This document shows positions 42,585 to 52,228 of a DNA stretch of 64,000 nucleotides, in pieces; position 1 is the stretch's first letter, and every line of letters starts with the position of its first letter. Source of the DNA: Phocoenobacter atlanticus (GTDB lineage Bacteria > Pseudomonadota > Gammaproteobacteria > Enterobacterales > Pasteurellaceae); assembly GCF_030764225.1 (NCBI RefSeq), contig NZ_JASAXH010000003.1; one strand, given 5' to 3'. The notes under the pieces were generated by a model. It made no database searches. It was not told the origin of the DNA and was given only the letters and a program-made list of their open reading frames with translations. Made by a program: the position numbers and the translations under genes.

Positions 42585-42929
42585 TTAAATGTTAATTACT
42601 GCAAATAATACTAACACACTATATAAAATTGATAAACCATAGAAGATAATTCCACTTGCGGGTAAATGAATTTTAAAATCGTGCAAGCCGTGATGAATAC
42701 GGTGCATTGCTCCCCAAACAGGGAAGATCAAAAACCCTAAAATCACTAGTTTACCAAACCAACATTGTGAAAATGCCACAAGATTTTCAACCCCACCGCT
42801 AATTAAACCAAGCGGTAATAAAAAACCAATAATTAGCACTAATATAGGGTAGAACATAGCACTTACTGTTGTTCCTGCACCAAATAGTAACCATACAACA
42901 GGCTCATCAGAACGTTTAATCTCTTTCAT
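42585..42929 (-). CDS. frdD: fumarate reductase membrane anchor FrdD
   Basis: FrdD anchors fumarate reductase and helps form the menaquinol site. Three membrane helices are visible. KRSDEPVVWLLFGAGTTVSAMFYP near the start (quoted from its motif KRSDEPVVWLLFGAG) and HRIHHGLHDFKIHLPAG near the end are family signatures. I choose the ATG at 42929 because GGGGGAG stands just before it; the ATG at 42941 overlaps the frdC stop and is an alternative with four more residues. Length is 114 residues. Confidence 0.93.
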   Translation of the reverse strand: MKEIKRSDEPVVWLLFGAGTTVSAMFYPILVLIIGFLLPLGLISGGVENLVAFSQCWFGKLVILGFLIFPVWGAMHRIHHGLHDFKIHLPASGIIFYGLSILYSVLVLFAVINI

Positions 42930-42940
42930 TTTCTCCCCCA

Positions 42941-43345
42941 TTAAATGTACATCAATACTAAAATTACAAGGCTAACGAATGCGGTTGCACCCCATAAGAC
43001 CCCTGTAATAATATTTGGATTGATACGTTGATTTTTAACAATAATATTCAGCACTTTTGGTGTCATAAAGTAATAAGTCACGGTATTAAGAATGACGGCT
43101 CCTAGTGTGATAATATTAAAAATCACTACCACAGGATTTTGTAAAAATGGAATAAAATTCGCTTTTACATCTTCTACGCCACCACCTAAACAGATCACAC
43201 CATAAAGTAAGACTAAACAAAACCAAAGTGTTGGCACTGCGGTTGCTTCACGAGCAATGTACAGTTTGTAAAAATCTAACTTTTTCCACCACGTTGGCGT
43301 CATTTCACGCACATATTTTTTGCGTTTAGTTGTTTCAGTTGTCAT
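42941..43345 (-). CDS. frdC: fumarate reductase membrane anchor FrdC
   Basis: FrdC is the other haem-free membrane anchor of fumarate reductase. The N-terminal TKRKKYVREMTPTWWKKL is diagnostic, with the conserved glutamate in IAREATAVPTLW. Three helices follow. Length 134 residues. It follows frdB after 10 bp. Confidence 0.95.
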   Translation of the reverse strand: MTTETTKRKKYVREMTPTWWKKLDFYKLYIAREATAVPTLWFCLVLLYGVICLGGGVEDVKANFIPFLQNPVVVIFNIITLGAVILNTVTYYFMTPKVLNIIVKNQRINPNIITGVLWGATAFVSLVILVLMYI

Positions 43346-43355
43346 TTTACACTCC

Positions 43356-44144
43356 TTATTTCTTTGGTTTTAACATTGAAATCACGTAATCTTTCGAGCT
43401 TTCAACTTTACCTTGGTTTACCGCTGATGCAGGATCAACGTGTTTTGGACATACTTCTGAACAATAGCCCACAAAAGTACAGCTCCATACCCCATTTTTA
43501 CCATTGATCACTTTCATACGCTCAGCTTTACCACTATCACGGTTATCAAGGTTATAACGGTGTGCCAGTGTTAACGCTGCAGGACCAACAAATTCAGGGT
43601 TTAAACCAAATTGTGGACAAGCTGCATAACATAAACCACAGTTGATACACATTGAGAATGTACGGTATTTTTCTAACTGTGCTGGTGTTTGTTTAGTACG
43701 AGTTTTTTCAAGTTCAACACGAGCATCTGCAAATTCCTTATCATCAACAGGCGCTTCTAATTCAGGGGCTTTATTATCAATAATATATGGTTTGATCGCT
43801 TCTAAACTTTCAATAAAGTGACTTAAATCGACCACTAAGTCACGCTCAATTGGAAAGTTTGCAAGTGGTTCAATACGCATATAACCGCTGTAATCACGTA
43901 AGAATGTTTTACACGCAAGTTTAGGCTTATTGTTTACCATCATTCCACAAGAACCACATATCGCCATTCGACAAGACCAACGATAAGAAAGTTCTGGTTC
44001 TTCTTCATCTTTAATATAACCAAGTGCATCAAGAAGTGAAGTTTGGCTATCATAAGGTACTTGATACTTGGTTAAATGAGGTTCGTTATCTTTTTCTGGA
44101 TTATAACGAAGCACTTCAACTGTCATCATATTTTGTTCTGCCAT
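43356..44144 (-). CDS. frdB: fumarate reductase iron-sulfur subunit FrdB
   Basis: FrdB passes electrons from quinol to the flavin through three clusters. The [2Fe-2S] ligands are in CRMAICGSCGMM and ACKTF. The [4Fe-4S] set is CINCGLCYAACP and the [3Fe-4S] set CTFVGYCSEVCPKHVDP. The 262 residues are slightly more than E. coli's 244, with the extra length in the C-terminal third. It follows frdA after 3 bp. Confidence 0.96.
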   Translation of the reverse strand: MAEQNMMTVEVLRYNPEKDNEPHLTKYQVPYDSQTSLLDALGYIKDEEEPELSYRWSCRMAICGSCGMMVNNKPKLACKTFLRDYSGYMRIEPLANFPIERDLVVDLSHFIESLEAIKPYIIDNKAPELEAPVDDKEFADARVELEKTRTKQTPAQLEKYRTFSMCINCGLCYAACPQFGLNPEFVGPAALTLAHRYNLDNRDSGKAERMKVINGKNGVWSCTFVGYCSEVCPKHVDPASAVNQGKVESSKDYVISMLKPKK

Positions 44145-44147
44145 TTT

Positions 44148-45947
44148 CTACTCCTTAGCTGCTTTTGCGGCTTTCTCAGCAGCTTCTGCTGCATCAGCTT
44201 CTGCACCATAAACACGTTTTGCTGGTTGTGAAGTGGTAATCTTCACATCACTATATTTAATAGTTGGTGCAGCATCTTTGTTATAGTAAGCCAACGTATG
44301 TTGTAAATATTTTTCATCATCACGTTCTGTGTAGTCTAAACGCTGGTGTGCACCACGAGACTCTTTACGCTCCAATGCTGAAGATGAAATAGCCTGAGCA
44401 ACATCAAGGATATAACCCAACTCAATTTTATATAATAAATCAGTGTTGAATACGCTTGAGGTATCTTTAATGCTGATTTTTTTGTAACGTTCTTTAAGTT
44501 CAGCAATTTTATTAACCGTAGTTTGCATACTTTCTTCTGTACGATAAATACCACAGCCTTCTTCCATTGAATCACCCATCTCGTTACGGATTTGTGACCA
44601 AGACTCATCGCCTTCTTGACGAGCTAACTCGTGAACACGGGCTAAAATATCTTTTGCTTGTGCATCAATAACCGCTTGATTTGCAGGTGTTGCTTCTGAT
44701 GCTACACGAGCTGCACCTTCCCCAGCTACACGACCAAGAACCGTTAATTCAGCAAGAGAGTTTGAACCTAAACGGTTTGCACCGTGCAAGCCTGATGATG
44801 CACATTCACCTACTGCGAATAAACCTTTAATAATGGTTTCAGATTGTTGATTAACTTCAATACCACCCATTGTATAGTGAACAACTGGACGTACTGGAAT
44901 TGGTGCTTCTGCTGGGTCAACCCCTTCATAAGCTTTAGATAATTCACAAATAAATGGTAAACGTTCTTGTAAATATTTCGCCCCCAAGTGACGTAAATCA
45001 AGATGAACAATGTCCACCCCTTTTGCTGTTTTAAGGGTATTACCTTTTTTCCATTCTTGCCAGAATGCTTGTGAAACTTTATCACGAGGACCAAGTTCCA
45101 TATATTTATTTTCTGGTTTACCTACAGGTGTTTCAGGTCCTAGACCGTAGTCTTGTAAGTAACGGTAACCGTCTTTATTCACCAGAATACCCCCTTCCCC
45201 ACGACAACCTTCTGTCATTAAGATTCCAGTATTTGGTAATCCTGTTGGGTGATATTGAACAAATTCCATATCACGCAATGGTACACCGTGACGATATGCC
45301 ATAGATAAACCATCACCTGTTACGATACCCCCATTGGTATTGAAACGGAATGCACGACAACCGCCACCTGTTGCGATAACAACCGCATTTGCATTGATTT
45401 GAACAAAAGTCCCTTCCATCATATTCATTGCGACACAACCACGTGCGTGACCATCATCAGCAAGAATATCTAAAACGAAATGCTCATCAAAACGGATAAT
45501 TTGAGGATATTTAATTGAAGTTTGGAAAAGAGTGTGTAATAAGTGGAAACCTGTTTTATCTGCAGCGAACCAAGTACGCTCAATTTTCATTCCACCAAAA
45601 CGACGCACGTTTACACCGCCGTCATCTTTACGACTCCAAGGACAACCCCAACGTTCAAGTTGTGTCATTTCAACTGGAGAATGCTTAACAAAATATTCTA
45701 CAACATCTTGTTCACATAACCAGTCCCCACCTGCCACAGTATCGTGAAAGTGTTTTTCATAAGAATCAGTTTCTTTAATTACCGCCGCTGATCCACCTTC
45801 TGCAGCCACAGTATGGCTACGCATAGGATAAACCTTAGAAATTAACGCTATTTTTAAATTTGGATTAGCCTCTGCTGCCGCAATCGCAGCACGTAAGCCA
45901 CCACCACCAGCGCCCACAATCGCTACATCAACATTTACAGTTTGCAC
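44148..45947 (-). CDS. frdA: fumarate reductase flavoprotein subunit FrdA
   Basis: FrdA carries covalent FAD and the fumarate site. The FAD histidine is H44 in YPMRSHTVAAEGG. GAGGGGLRAAIAAA forms the dinucleotide fold and HGANRLGSNSLAE the substrate region. The start is GTG at 45947 with AGGAG six bases before. Length 599 residues. An alanine-lysine tail (AEAAEKAAKAAKE) closes it. It is the first gene of frdABCD, transcribed away from epmA as in related species. Confidence 0.97.
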   Translation of the reverse strand: MQTVNVDVAIVGAGGGGLRAAIAAAEANPNLKIALISKVYPMRSHTVAAEGGSAAVIKETDSYEKHFHDTVAGGDWLCEQDVVEYFVKHSPVEMTQLERWGCPWSRKDDGGVNVRRFGGMKIERTWFAADKTGFHLLHTLFQTSIKYPQIIRFDEHFVLDILADDGHARGCVAMNMMEGTFVQINANAVVIATGGGCRAFRFNTNGGIVTGDGLSMAYRHGVPLRDMEFVQYHPTGLPNTGILMTEGCRGEGGILVNKDGYRYLQDYGLGPETPVGKPENKYMELGPRDKVSQAFWQEWKKGNTLKTAKGVDIVHLDLRHLGAKYLQERLPFICELSKAYEGVDPAEAPIPVRPVVHYTMGGIEVNQQSETIIKGLFAVGECASSGLHGANRLGSNSLAELTVLGRVAGEGAARVASEATPANQAVIDAQAKDILARVHELARQEGDESWSQIRNEMGDSMEEGCGIYRTEESMQTTVNKIAELKERYKKISIKDTSSVFNTDLLYKIELGYILDVAQAISSSALERKESRGAHQRLDYTERDDEKYLQHTLAYYNKDAAPTIKYSDVKITTSQPAKRVYGAEADAAEAAEKAAKAAKE

Positions 45948-46044
45948 AATATACTCCTACTCTTTAGGGAAAAATTTATTCATTAAATATATGGCTAAAT
46001 TGTGACATTTTTTCAAAAAAATTTATAACCTTTATTTACAGTTT

Positions 46045-46060
46045 TGTGATCTATCTCAAA
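46045..46060. promoter_or_regulatory. candidate CRP site between frdA and epmA
   Basis: TGTGATCTATCTCAAA matches TGTGA-N6-TCACA at nine of ten bases, about 100 bp before frdA. I did not find a clear FNR site in the 224-bp space. Confidence 0.55.
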
Positions 46061-46171
46061 TTGTTTAGACCTTGCTATGCCTGTACTGATAACCAATCTC
46101 AACAATAGGGGTTTTTATCTAAAAATGATAGTGTTACAATCTCCCTTAGAATTTCACAGCGGTAACATTTT

Positions 46172-47155
46172 ATGGAAAATTTACAATTAGACGAAATAGA
46201 TTGGATGCCTACAGCATCTATTGAAAATCTATTACAACGTGCAAAAATTATCAAAAATATACGACAATTTTTTACAGAACGAGGATTATTAGAAGTTGAA
46301 ACACCTATCTTAAGTGAATTTGGGGTAACTGATATAAATCTTGTAACTTTTGAAACAAACTTTAATGCACCATTTTCAAATGAAGTTCAACAGTTACACT
46401 TAATAACAAGCCCTGAATATCATATGAAACGCTTACTTGTCGCAGGTTCTGGACCTATTTTCCAGATCGGTAAAGTATTTCGCAATGAGGAAGCAGGAAA
46501 GAAACATAATCCAGAATTTACAATGTTAGAATGGTATCGTCCACATTTTGATATGTATCGCTTAATCAATGAAGTGGATGATTTATTGCAACATATTTTA
46601 GATTGTGAACCAGCAGAATCCTTTAATTATCAATTTATCTTTCAACAGTATGTTGGATTAGATCCTCTTTCTGCTTCAAAAAAACAACTTATTGAGAAAG
46701 CTCGTGAACACGGTTTACAATGCAGTGATGATGAAAGCCGTAATATTTTATTACAATTTTTATTTAGCGAGTTAGTTGAACCTAAAATTGGACAAGATAG
46801 ACCTGTTGCCATTTTCCATTTTCCAGCCACTCAAGCGGCTCTTGCACAAATTAGTTCAGAAGATCATCGTGTTGCAGAACGTTTTGAATTTTATTTTAAA
46901 GGTATTGAAATCGCAAATGGCTTTCACGAACTACAAAATGCAGAAGAGCAAATTCGCCGTTTTATGCAAGATAACATTGAACGTGAAAAATTAGGATTAC
47001 CTCCTCAAAAATTGGATACCCGTTTTCTTACATCTTTAAAACAAGGAATGCCAGATTGTTCGGGAGTTGCACTTGGTGTCGATCGTTTATTAATGCTCGC
47101 AATGGATAAAGAGAATATTAATGAAGTGATTTCTTTTGGAATAACGGCAGCTTAG
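46172..47155 (+). CDS. epmA: EF-P lysine ligase EpmA
   Basis: EpmA (PoxA/GenX) is a class-II lysyl-tRNA-synthetase-like enzyme that attaches beta-lysine to elongation factor P. It has the three class-II motifs without the tRNA-binding N-terminal domain: IRQFFTERGLLEVETPIL, GKVFRNEEAGKKHNPEFTMLEWYRP and GVALGVDRLLML. It has 327 residues. epmB and efp are not in the window. It is divergent from frdA. Confidence 0.95.
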   Translation: MENLQLDEIDWMPTASIENLLQRAKIIKNIRQFFTERGLLEVETPILSEFGVTDINLVTFETNFNAPFSNEVQQLHLITSPEYHMKRLLVAGSGPIFQIGKVFRNEEAGKKHNPEFTMLEWYRPHFDMYRLINEVDDLLQHILDCEPAESFNYQFIFQQYVGLDPLSASKKQLIEKAREHGLQCSDDESRNILLQFLFSELVEPKIGQDRPVAIFHFPATQAALAQISSEDHRVAERFEFYFKGIEIANGFHELQNAEEQIRRFMQDNIEREKLGLPPQKLDTRFLTSLKQGMPDCSGVALGVDRLLMLAMDKENINEVISFGITAA

Positions 47156-47175
47156 TCACATAAAATAATCTAAAG

Positions 47176-47231
47176 TAAGCGGTATGATAATAATAAAAAT
47201 TTGCAAATTTTTGCTAACATCATACCGCTTG
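47176..47231. repeat. inverted uptake pair after epmA
   Basis: TAAGCGGTATGAT and ATCATACCGCTT enclose AAAATTTGCAAATTTTTG. The outer stem extends past the uptake core (13 bp perfect), so it is a good terminator for the convergent epmA and the symporter gene. Confidence 0.87.
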
Positions 47232-47259
47232 TTGCTCTTTAATTATTTACTTTGTTTAT

Positions 47260-48621
47260 TTATTTACTTTGTTGCTTTATACGTTCAAAATAGTTTTTTG
47301 TTTCATCAATCACAATATGACGCAGTGCAATTAACGCAATTAAATTAGGGAATGACATCAAACCATTTACTATATCAGCAATTGTCCAAATTGTTTGTAA
47401 TTTAATCATTGGAGCAACAGCAATTAACAAAATAAAGATGATTCGATAAAATTTAATTCCTTTGGTGCGACCATTTGTCAAATAGACAAAACAACGTTCA
47501 CCATAATAACACCAACCTAAAATGGTTGTGAATGCAAAAAAGACTAAACCTACCGTTACTACAAGTGAACCAAAAGAACTGGATAACCCTGTTGCAAAAG
47601 CAAGATTAGTTAAAGCGGCACCTTCAACATTTCCTTGCCAAGTACCAGTAAGAACAATCACTAATCCTGTCATTGTACATACAATAATGGTATCTAAAAA
47701 TGTCCCTGTCATTGAGATTAATCCTTGACGTACTGGCTCATTGGTTTGTGCCGCTGCTGCGGCAATAGGAGCTGATCCCAAGCCTGATTCATTTGAGAAA
47801 ATACCACGAGCGACACCAGATTGAATGGCTTGCATTACTGTAAAGCCTAACGCACCACTTACTGCAGCCTCTGGGTTAAATGCCATTTTCACAATAAAGA
47901 GGATAGTTTCGAGTAATTTATCTGCATTTAGCACCAAGATCACAACAGATACCAAAATATAAGCAACTGCCATAAATGGCACAACGATACTTGCAATTTT
48001 AGAAATTCGTTTTACTCCCCCTAAGATAATGGAAGCAACGCAGAGTGTTAACACGATACCACTCACAAAAATGGGTATGCTAAATGTATCCTGTAAGGCA
48101 TGGGTAATTCCATTAATTTGAGGGAAAGTGCCTATGCCAAAAAATGCGACTAAAACACCAAATAATGCAAAAAGTTTTGCTAGCCATTTCCATTTTTCTC
48201 CCATCCCCATTTCAATATAATACATTGGACCACCAGAGATAAAACCATCCTTATCTTTACCTCTAAATTTAATCGCAAGTAAACCTTCTGCATACTTAGT
48301 CGCCATTCCAAAAACAGCAATGATCCACATCCAAAATAACGCACCGGGACCTCCCGCCTGAATAGCCGTTGCCACTCCCACAATATTTCCTGTTCCAATT
48401 GTCGCAGCTAAAGCAGTAGATAAAGATGCAAAAGCAGAAATATCGCCTTTTTGATTTGCCCCTTTTTCAGATTTAAAAATATATTTTAATGCTCGTGGCA
48501 GGCGAAATAGCTGAATAAGTTGTAGTTTAAAAGTGAAATAAATTCCAACCCCTGCAAGTAAAACAAGCAAAGGAGGTCCCCAGATAAAACTATCTATTGA
48601 CTTTAAAATTGTGTCTAACAT
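47260..48621 (-). CDS. alanine/glycine:cation symporter (AGCS family)
   Basis: AGCS proteins import alanine or glycine with sodium or protons. The signature GTGNIVGVATAIQAGGPGALFWMW (from its core GTGNIVGVATA) is present, as are FISGGPMYYIEMGMG and NESGLGSAPIAAAAAQT. About 11 helices; 453 residues. The preceding transcript leader is a tandem glycine riboswitch, which suggests that glycine is a main substrate. Confidence 0.93.
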   Translation of the reverse strand: MLDTILKSIDSFIWGPPLLVLLAGVGIYFTFKLQLIQLFRLPRALKYIFKSEKGANQKGDISAFASLSTALAATIGTGNIVGVATAIQAGGPGALFWMWIIAVFGMATKYAEGLLAIKFRGKDKDGFISGGPMYYIEMGMGEKWKWLAKLFALFGVLVAFFGIGTFPQINGITHALQDTFSIPIFVSGIVLTLCVASIILGGVKRISKIASIVVPFMAVAYILVSVVILVLNADKLLETILFIVKMAFNPEAAVSGALGFTVMQAIQSGVARGIFSNESGLGSAPIAAAAAQTNEPVRQGLISMTGTFLDTIIVCTMTGLVIVLTGTWQGNVEGAALTNLAFATGLSSSFGSLVVTVGLVFFAFTTILGWCYYGERCFVYLTNGRTKGIKFYRIIFILLIAVAPMIKLQTIWTIADIVNGLMSFPNLIALIALRHIVIDETKNYFERIKQQSK

Positions 48622-48736
48622 TAAAAATTCCTCGTAAAAAATAACTTACAAGGTAAAGAAAAGTAGAAATGAAGCGGTTAGATTTTTATAAAAATTTACA
48701 AAAACTGTCACCCCTTTATAAGAAAGTGTTACTTTT

Positions 48737-48987
48737 CTCCCCTGTCCTTTTGCCTGAGCGTTTCACATAACCTCTTTTTAAAACCTTTATTTAAAATAAG
48801 TTATATTTTCGCCTTCGGCGTCCATTTTCCGATTTAACGGGTTGGATCTCTCCAAGGGTTCGTCCAGTAACTGTCCTCACTGTTATCGCTACTTAATATT
48901 CTCATTAAATAAACAACAGCACCTGAAAGATTTTTCCTCTTCGGTATGGCGTCACCACCATTCTCCAGCTACCTTCATCCGAACGTC
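48737..48987 (-). promoter_or_regulatory. tandem glycine riboswitch (gcvT-type)
   Basis: Read on the minus strand, two aptamers follow one another. The first has GGAGAATGG, GACGCCATACCGAAGAGG, TCTTTCAGGTGC and GGACAGTTACTGGACG. The second has TTGGAGAGATCC, GACGCCGAAGGCG, CGCTCAGGCAAAAGGACAG. These are the conserved gcvT-element bases in the right order. It lies about 115 bp before the symporter start. The following leader has no strong terminator, so control may act on translation. The rest of 48622-49163 shows only a single uptake signal near 48672. Confidence 0.92.
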
Positions 48988-49163
48988 TTTTTTAGTTAAA
49001 AATAAAAAAGAGAGGGAATTTTAACAAAAAATTTATTTTTTTCAACAATTATAAATACCAAAATTTAACCCATTGAAAGAGAGAGCGTAAATAACTAAAC
49101 CTCACGGTTACATTGAATAAAAAATGTGCATTTTTAGTATCTAATTTAAATTCTAAATTATAT

Positions 49164-51008
49164 TTACCCATTTTGTAACACATCAAAAATGGTTTCTGCA
49201 AGGGCTGTTGAGATGCCTGGTACTTTAGCAATTTCTTCCACAGTCGCTGATTTAACACCTTGCATTCCTCCCAAATACTTTAATAATGCTTGACGACGTT
49301 TAGCACCAATTCCTGCGATAGATTCTAACCCACTTTCTGTAAAGGCTTTTTGACGTTTTTTTCGATGCCCAGTGATAGCGTGATGATGAGATTCATCTCG
49401 GATATGTTGAATTAAATGTAACGCTAAACTATCTGGTGGTAGGTGTATTTCTTTATTCTGTTGTTTGCTGATAATTAAGGTTTCTAATCCTGCTTTACGC
49501 TCTACGCCTTTTGATACTCCAATAAGTAATGGGTGATCTTTATTCCAAGCCACATTTAACTTTTCAAAAGTCATTAAAGCTCGATTAAGTTGCCCCTTGC
49601 CTCCATCAATAAAAATAATATCTGGGATTTTATCTTCAGTAAGAGGTTTGTTATAACGTTTTAAAAGTGCTTTTTCCATTGCTGCATAGTCATCTCCGCC
49701 AGTTATTCCTTCAATATTAAAGCGACGATAATCTGACTTTAATACTCCTTTTTGATCAAACACAACACAAGAAGCAACTGTTTGGTTTCCCATTGTATGA
49801 CTGATGTCAAAACATTCCATTCGTTTAATTTCAGGTATATTTAATACTTCTTGCAGTGCTTGATAACGAGCTGCAATTTGTGAGTTTTGTTGCAATTTTT
49901 GTGCTAATGCTGAAGTCGCATTGGTATGTGCAAGGCGTAAATAACGCGCTTTTTCACCTCGCACAGTGCCATCAATAATAGTCACTTTTCTCCCAGCTTG
50001 CTCTGTGAGAATTTCATTCAAAGCAGTAACTTCCGTCAGTTTATGATTAATAATAATTTGATTAGGAATAGTGCGATGTTGATTAATTTGTAGGTAAAAT
50101 TGTCCGACAAAAGTATCACTTAATTCTGTTAAATCTGTATTACTCGGTACTTTTGGAAAGTAACTACGATTTCCGAGGACTTTACCTTGTCGCACAAATA
50201 GAATATGGACACAAGCAATGCCGTGCTGATACGCAATAGCAATAATGTCCAAATCATCTAAACGTTCATTATCAACAAATTGTTTTTCTGTTACGGTTCG
50301 TACTGCTTGAATTTGATCCCGATAACGAGCCGCTTCTTCAAAATTTAAATTCTGTGCAGCTTGTTCCATTTTTTGTACAAGATGAGTAATAACCTGCTGA
50401 TCTTTTCCTTGTAAAAATAAACGGACAAAATGTACTTGTTGATCATATTCATCATCTGTGCAATAACCTTTCACACAAGGGGCTAAACAACGTTTAATTT
50501 GATATTGTAAACAAGGGCGAGAGCGATTTTTATAATAGCTATCTTGACATTGTCGTATTGGAAATAGTTTTTGTAATAGTGTTAAGGTTTCACGTACTGC
50601 TGTGGAATTTGGATAAGGACCAAAATATTCTCCTTTTACTTTTTTATTTCCTCGAAAAGAGGCAATACGGGGATGTTGATGATGAGTTAATAAAATATAA
50701 GGGTAAGATTTATCGTCCCGCAATAATACGTTATAACGAGGTTTGTGCTGTTTAATATAATTATGCTCTAATAGTAATGCTTCTGTTTCAGAATGAGTAA
50801 GAGTAATTTCAATATGAGCAATATTGGATACTAGTGCTTCTGTTTTACGACTAGTAAGGTTTTTTCTAAAATAACTGGCTAAACGCTTTTTTAGATCTTT
50901 CGCTTTTCCAACATAAATAATGGTTTGTTTATCGTCATACATACGATAAACCCCTGATGTATGAGGAATATTTTTTAGAAAAGCAATATGATCAAATGTG
51001 GTTGCCAT
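49164..51008 (-). CDS. uvrC: excinuclease ABC subunit C
   Basis: UvrC makes both incisions in nucleotide-excision repair with UvrB. The GIY-YIG 3' nuclease domain is at residues ~15-90 (TSGVYRMYDDKQTIIYVGKAKDLKKRL). The UvrB-binding UVR motif lies at about 205-240. The RNase-H-like 5' nuclease (CFDISHTMG, IDGGKGQL) and a C-terminal tandem helix-hairpin-helix (SIAGIGAKRRQALLKYLGG) follow. The length of 614 matches. Confidence 0.96.
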   Translation of the reverse strand: MATTFDHIAFLKNIPHTSGVYRMYDDKQTIIYVGKAKDLKKRLASYFRKNLTSRKTEALVSNIAHIEITLTHSETEALLLEHNYIKQHKPRYNVLLRDDKSYPYILLTHHQHPRIASFRGNKKVKGEYFGPYPNSTAVRETLTLLQKLFPIRQCQDSYYKNRSRPCLQYQIKRCLAPCVKGYCTDDEYDQQVHFVRLFLQGKDQQVITHLVQKMEQAAQNLNFEEAARYRDQIQAVRTVTEKQFVDNERLDDLDIIAIAYQHGIACVHILFVRQGKVLGNRSYFPKVPSNTDLTELSDTFVGQFYLQINQHRTIPNQIIINHKLTEVTALNEILTEQAGRKVTIIDGTVRGEKARYLRLAHTNATSALAQKLQQNSQIAARYQALQEVLNIPEIKRMECFDISHTMGNQTVASCVVFDQKGVLKSDYRRFNIEGITGGDDYAAMEKALLKRYNKPLTEDKIPDIIFIDGGKGQLNRALMTFEKLNVAWNKDHPLLIGVSKGVERKAGLETLIISKQQNKEIHLPPDSLALHLIQHIRDESHHHAITGHRKKRQKAFTESGLESIAGIGAKRRQALLKYLGGMQGVKSATVEEIAKVPGISTALAETIFDVLQNG

Positions 51009-51081
51009 ATAAATAAGATGTTAAGCGGTATGATGTTTCATAAAATTTACCAAATTATAACAGACTTTCCACTTATCAAGA

Positions 51082-51118
51082 TATAAAAAAACTGCACCTT
51101 AAAACAAGGTACAGTTTT
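51082..51118 (-). terminator. secB terminator
   Basis: AAAACTG-C-ACCTT / AAGGT-A-CAGTTTT stem; on the minus strand a run of seven T follows. Confidence 0.88.
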
Positions 51119-51135
51119 GAGAAAACTAGACTAAA

Positions 51136-51639
51136 TTAATTAATCGTTTTTTCTTCTTCTGTTTCTTCTTCCTGCTGACTTTCTAAATAGTCCATAAATA
51201 GAGCATCAAAATTGACAGGTGCTAAATTAAGTGCAGGGAAAGTTCCACGATTGACTAAACTTGCAACCAATTCTCTTGCATAAGGATACAGCATATTAGG
51301 GCAATGTGCCGCTAAACAATGTGCAAGTTGCACACCTTCAATGCCTTGAATACTAAATACACCTGCTTGTTTTACTTCACAAATGAACGCCACGTCTTTT
51401 GACTCTTTCATTGTTGTTTTAATGTTAAGGTGTAAAGTGACTTCATAAATATCTTCTGCTAATTCTCTGGTTTCAGTATCTAATTCAAAACCTAAATCTG
51501 GCTCCCACTCTTGTTGAAAAATAGTTGGAAGATTTGGTGCTTCAAACGAAACGTCTTTAACATAAATACGTTGAATTTGAAGATCAAATTGTTGTTCTTC
51601 TTGCTGTTCTTCTGCTGCTACTTGATTTTCTTCAGACAT
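51136..51639 (-). CDS. secB: protein-export chaperone SecB
   Basis: SecB is a tetrameric cytosolic chaperone that holds precursors and hands them to SecA. The motifs QIQRIYVKDVSFEAPN and the conserved YPYARELVASLVNRGTFPALNLAPVNFDALF (cited by its core VNRGTFP) are present. The acidic C-terminal tail is EEETEEEKTIN. The 167-residue length is normal. It follows yibN after 30 bp. Confidence 0.96.
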   Translation of the reverse strand: MSEENQVAAEEQQEEQQFDLQIQRIYVKDVSFEAPNLPTIFQQEWEPDLGFELDTETRELAEDIYEVTLHLNIKTTMKESKDVAFICEVKQAGVFSIQGIEGVQLAHCLAAHCPNMLYPYARELVASLVNRGTFPALNLAPVNFDALFMDYLESQQEEETEEEKTIN

Positions 51640-51669
51640 CGTTTTTTCCTTACTTTGTTGATAATGGGG

Positions 51670-52119
51670 TTATTTATGTTTTTTAATTAAAGGTAATTTT
51701 TCAGCACTCCACGCACTAATACCTTCTTTTAATACATACACTTTTTCAAAACCTTGTTTAGTTAATATTGCCGCACTTGTACTTGCTGTTACACCAGTCG
51801 CACAAACTAAAATAACAGGACGGGTTTTGTATTTTTCAATGCGTTGAGTATTTTTACCTTTAATATCGGACGGTAATATATGTAGACTCTCAATGATATG
51901 TCCTGCTTTAAATTCATCGTCACTGCGTAAATCCAATACCACACCTTCTTCTTTATTAATTAAGTGTGTGAGTTGAGCGTTATTAATAATTTTAAATTTA
52001 CTGGTTAATCCTTGATAAAAATTGATTATCAAAGCAACAAGTAAAGCAAACCAAGCAATAACCATAATAGTATGGTTTGAGGCAAACTGTTGAATTTCCT
52101 GAATTAATGTTGGGTCCAT
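51670..52119 (-). CDS. yibN: rhodanese-like membrane protein YibN
   Basis: This 149-residue protein has one N-terminal membrane helix (about residues 15-34) and a rhodanese domain. The active-site loop VILVCATGVTASTS carries the catalytic cysteine (about residue 105). E. coli has yibN-grxC-secB; here yibN lies directly before secB, without grxC. The enzymatic role is unproven. Confidence 0.9.
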   Translation of the reverse strand: MDPTLIQEIQQFASNHTIMVIAWFALLVALIINFYQGLTSKFKIINNAQLTHLINKEEGVVLDLRSDDEFKAGHIIESLHILPSDIKGKNTQRIEKYKTRPVILVCATGVTASTSAAILTKQGFEKVYVLKEGISAWSAEKLPLIKKHK

Positions 52120-52228
52120 AATTTCTCTCTATGATGATAAAATAAGAACGGCTACTTTTAGTAAATTTTCCTCTAAAAGTAACCGCTTGTTTAATTATAA
52201 GACAACTGTCTTTTAACCTTTTAGAGAG

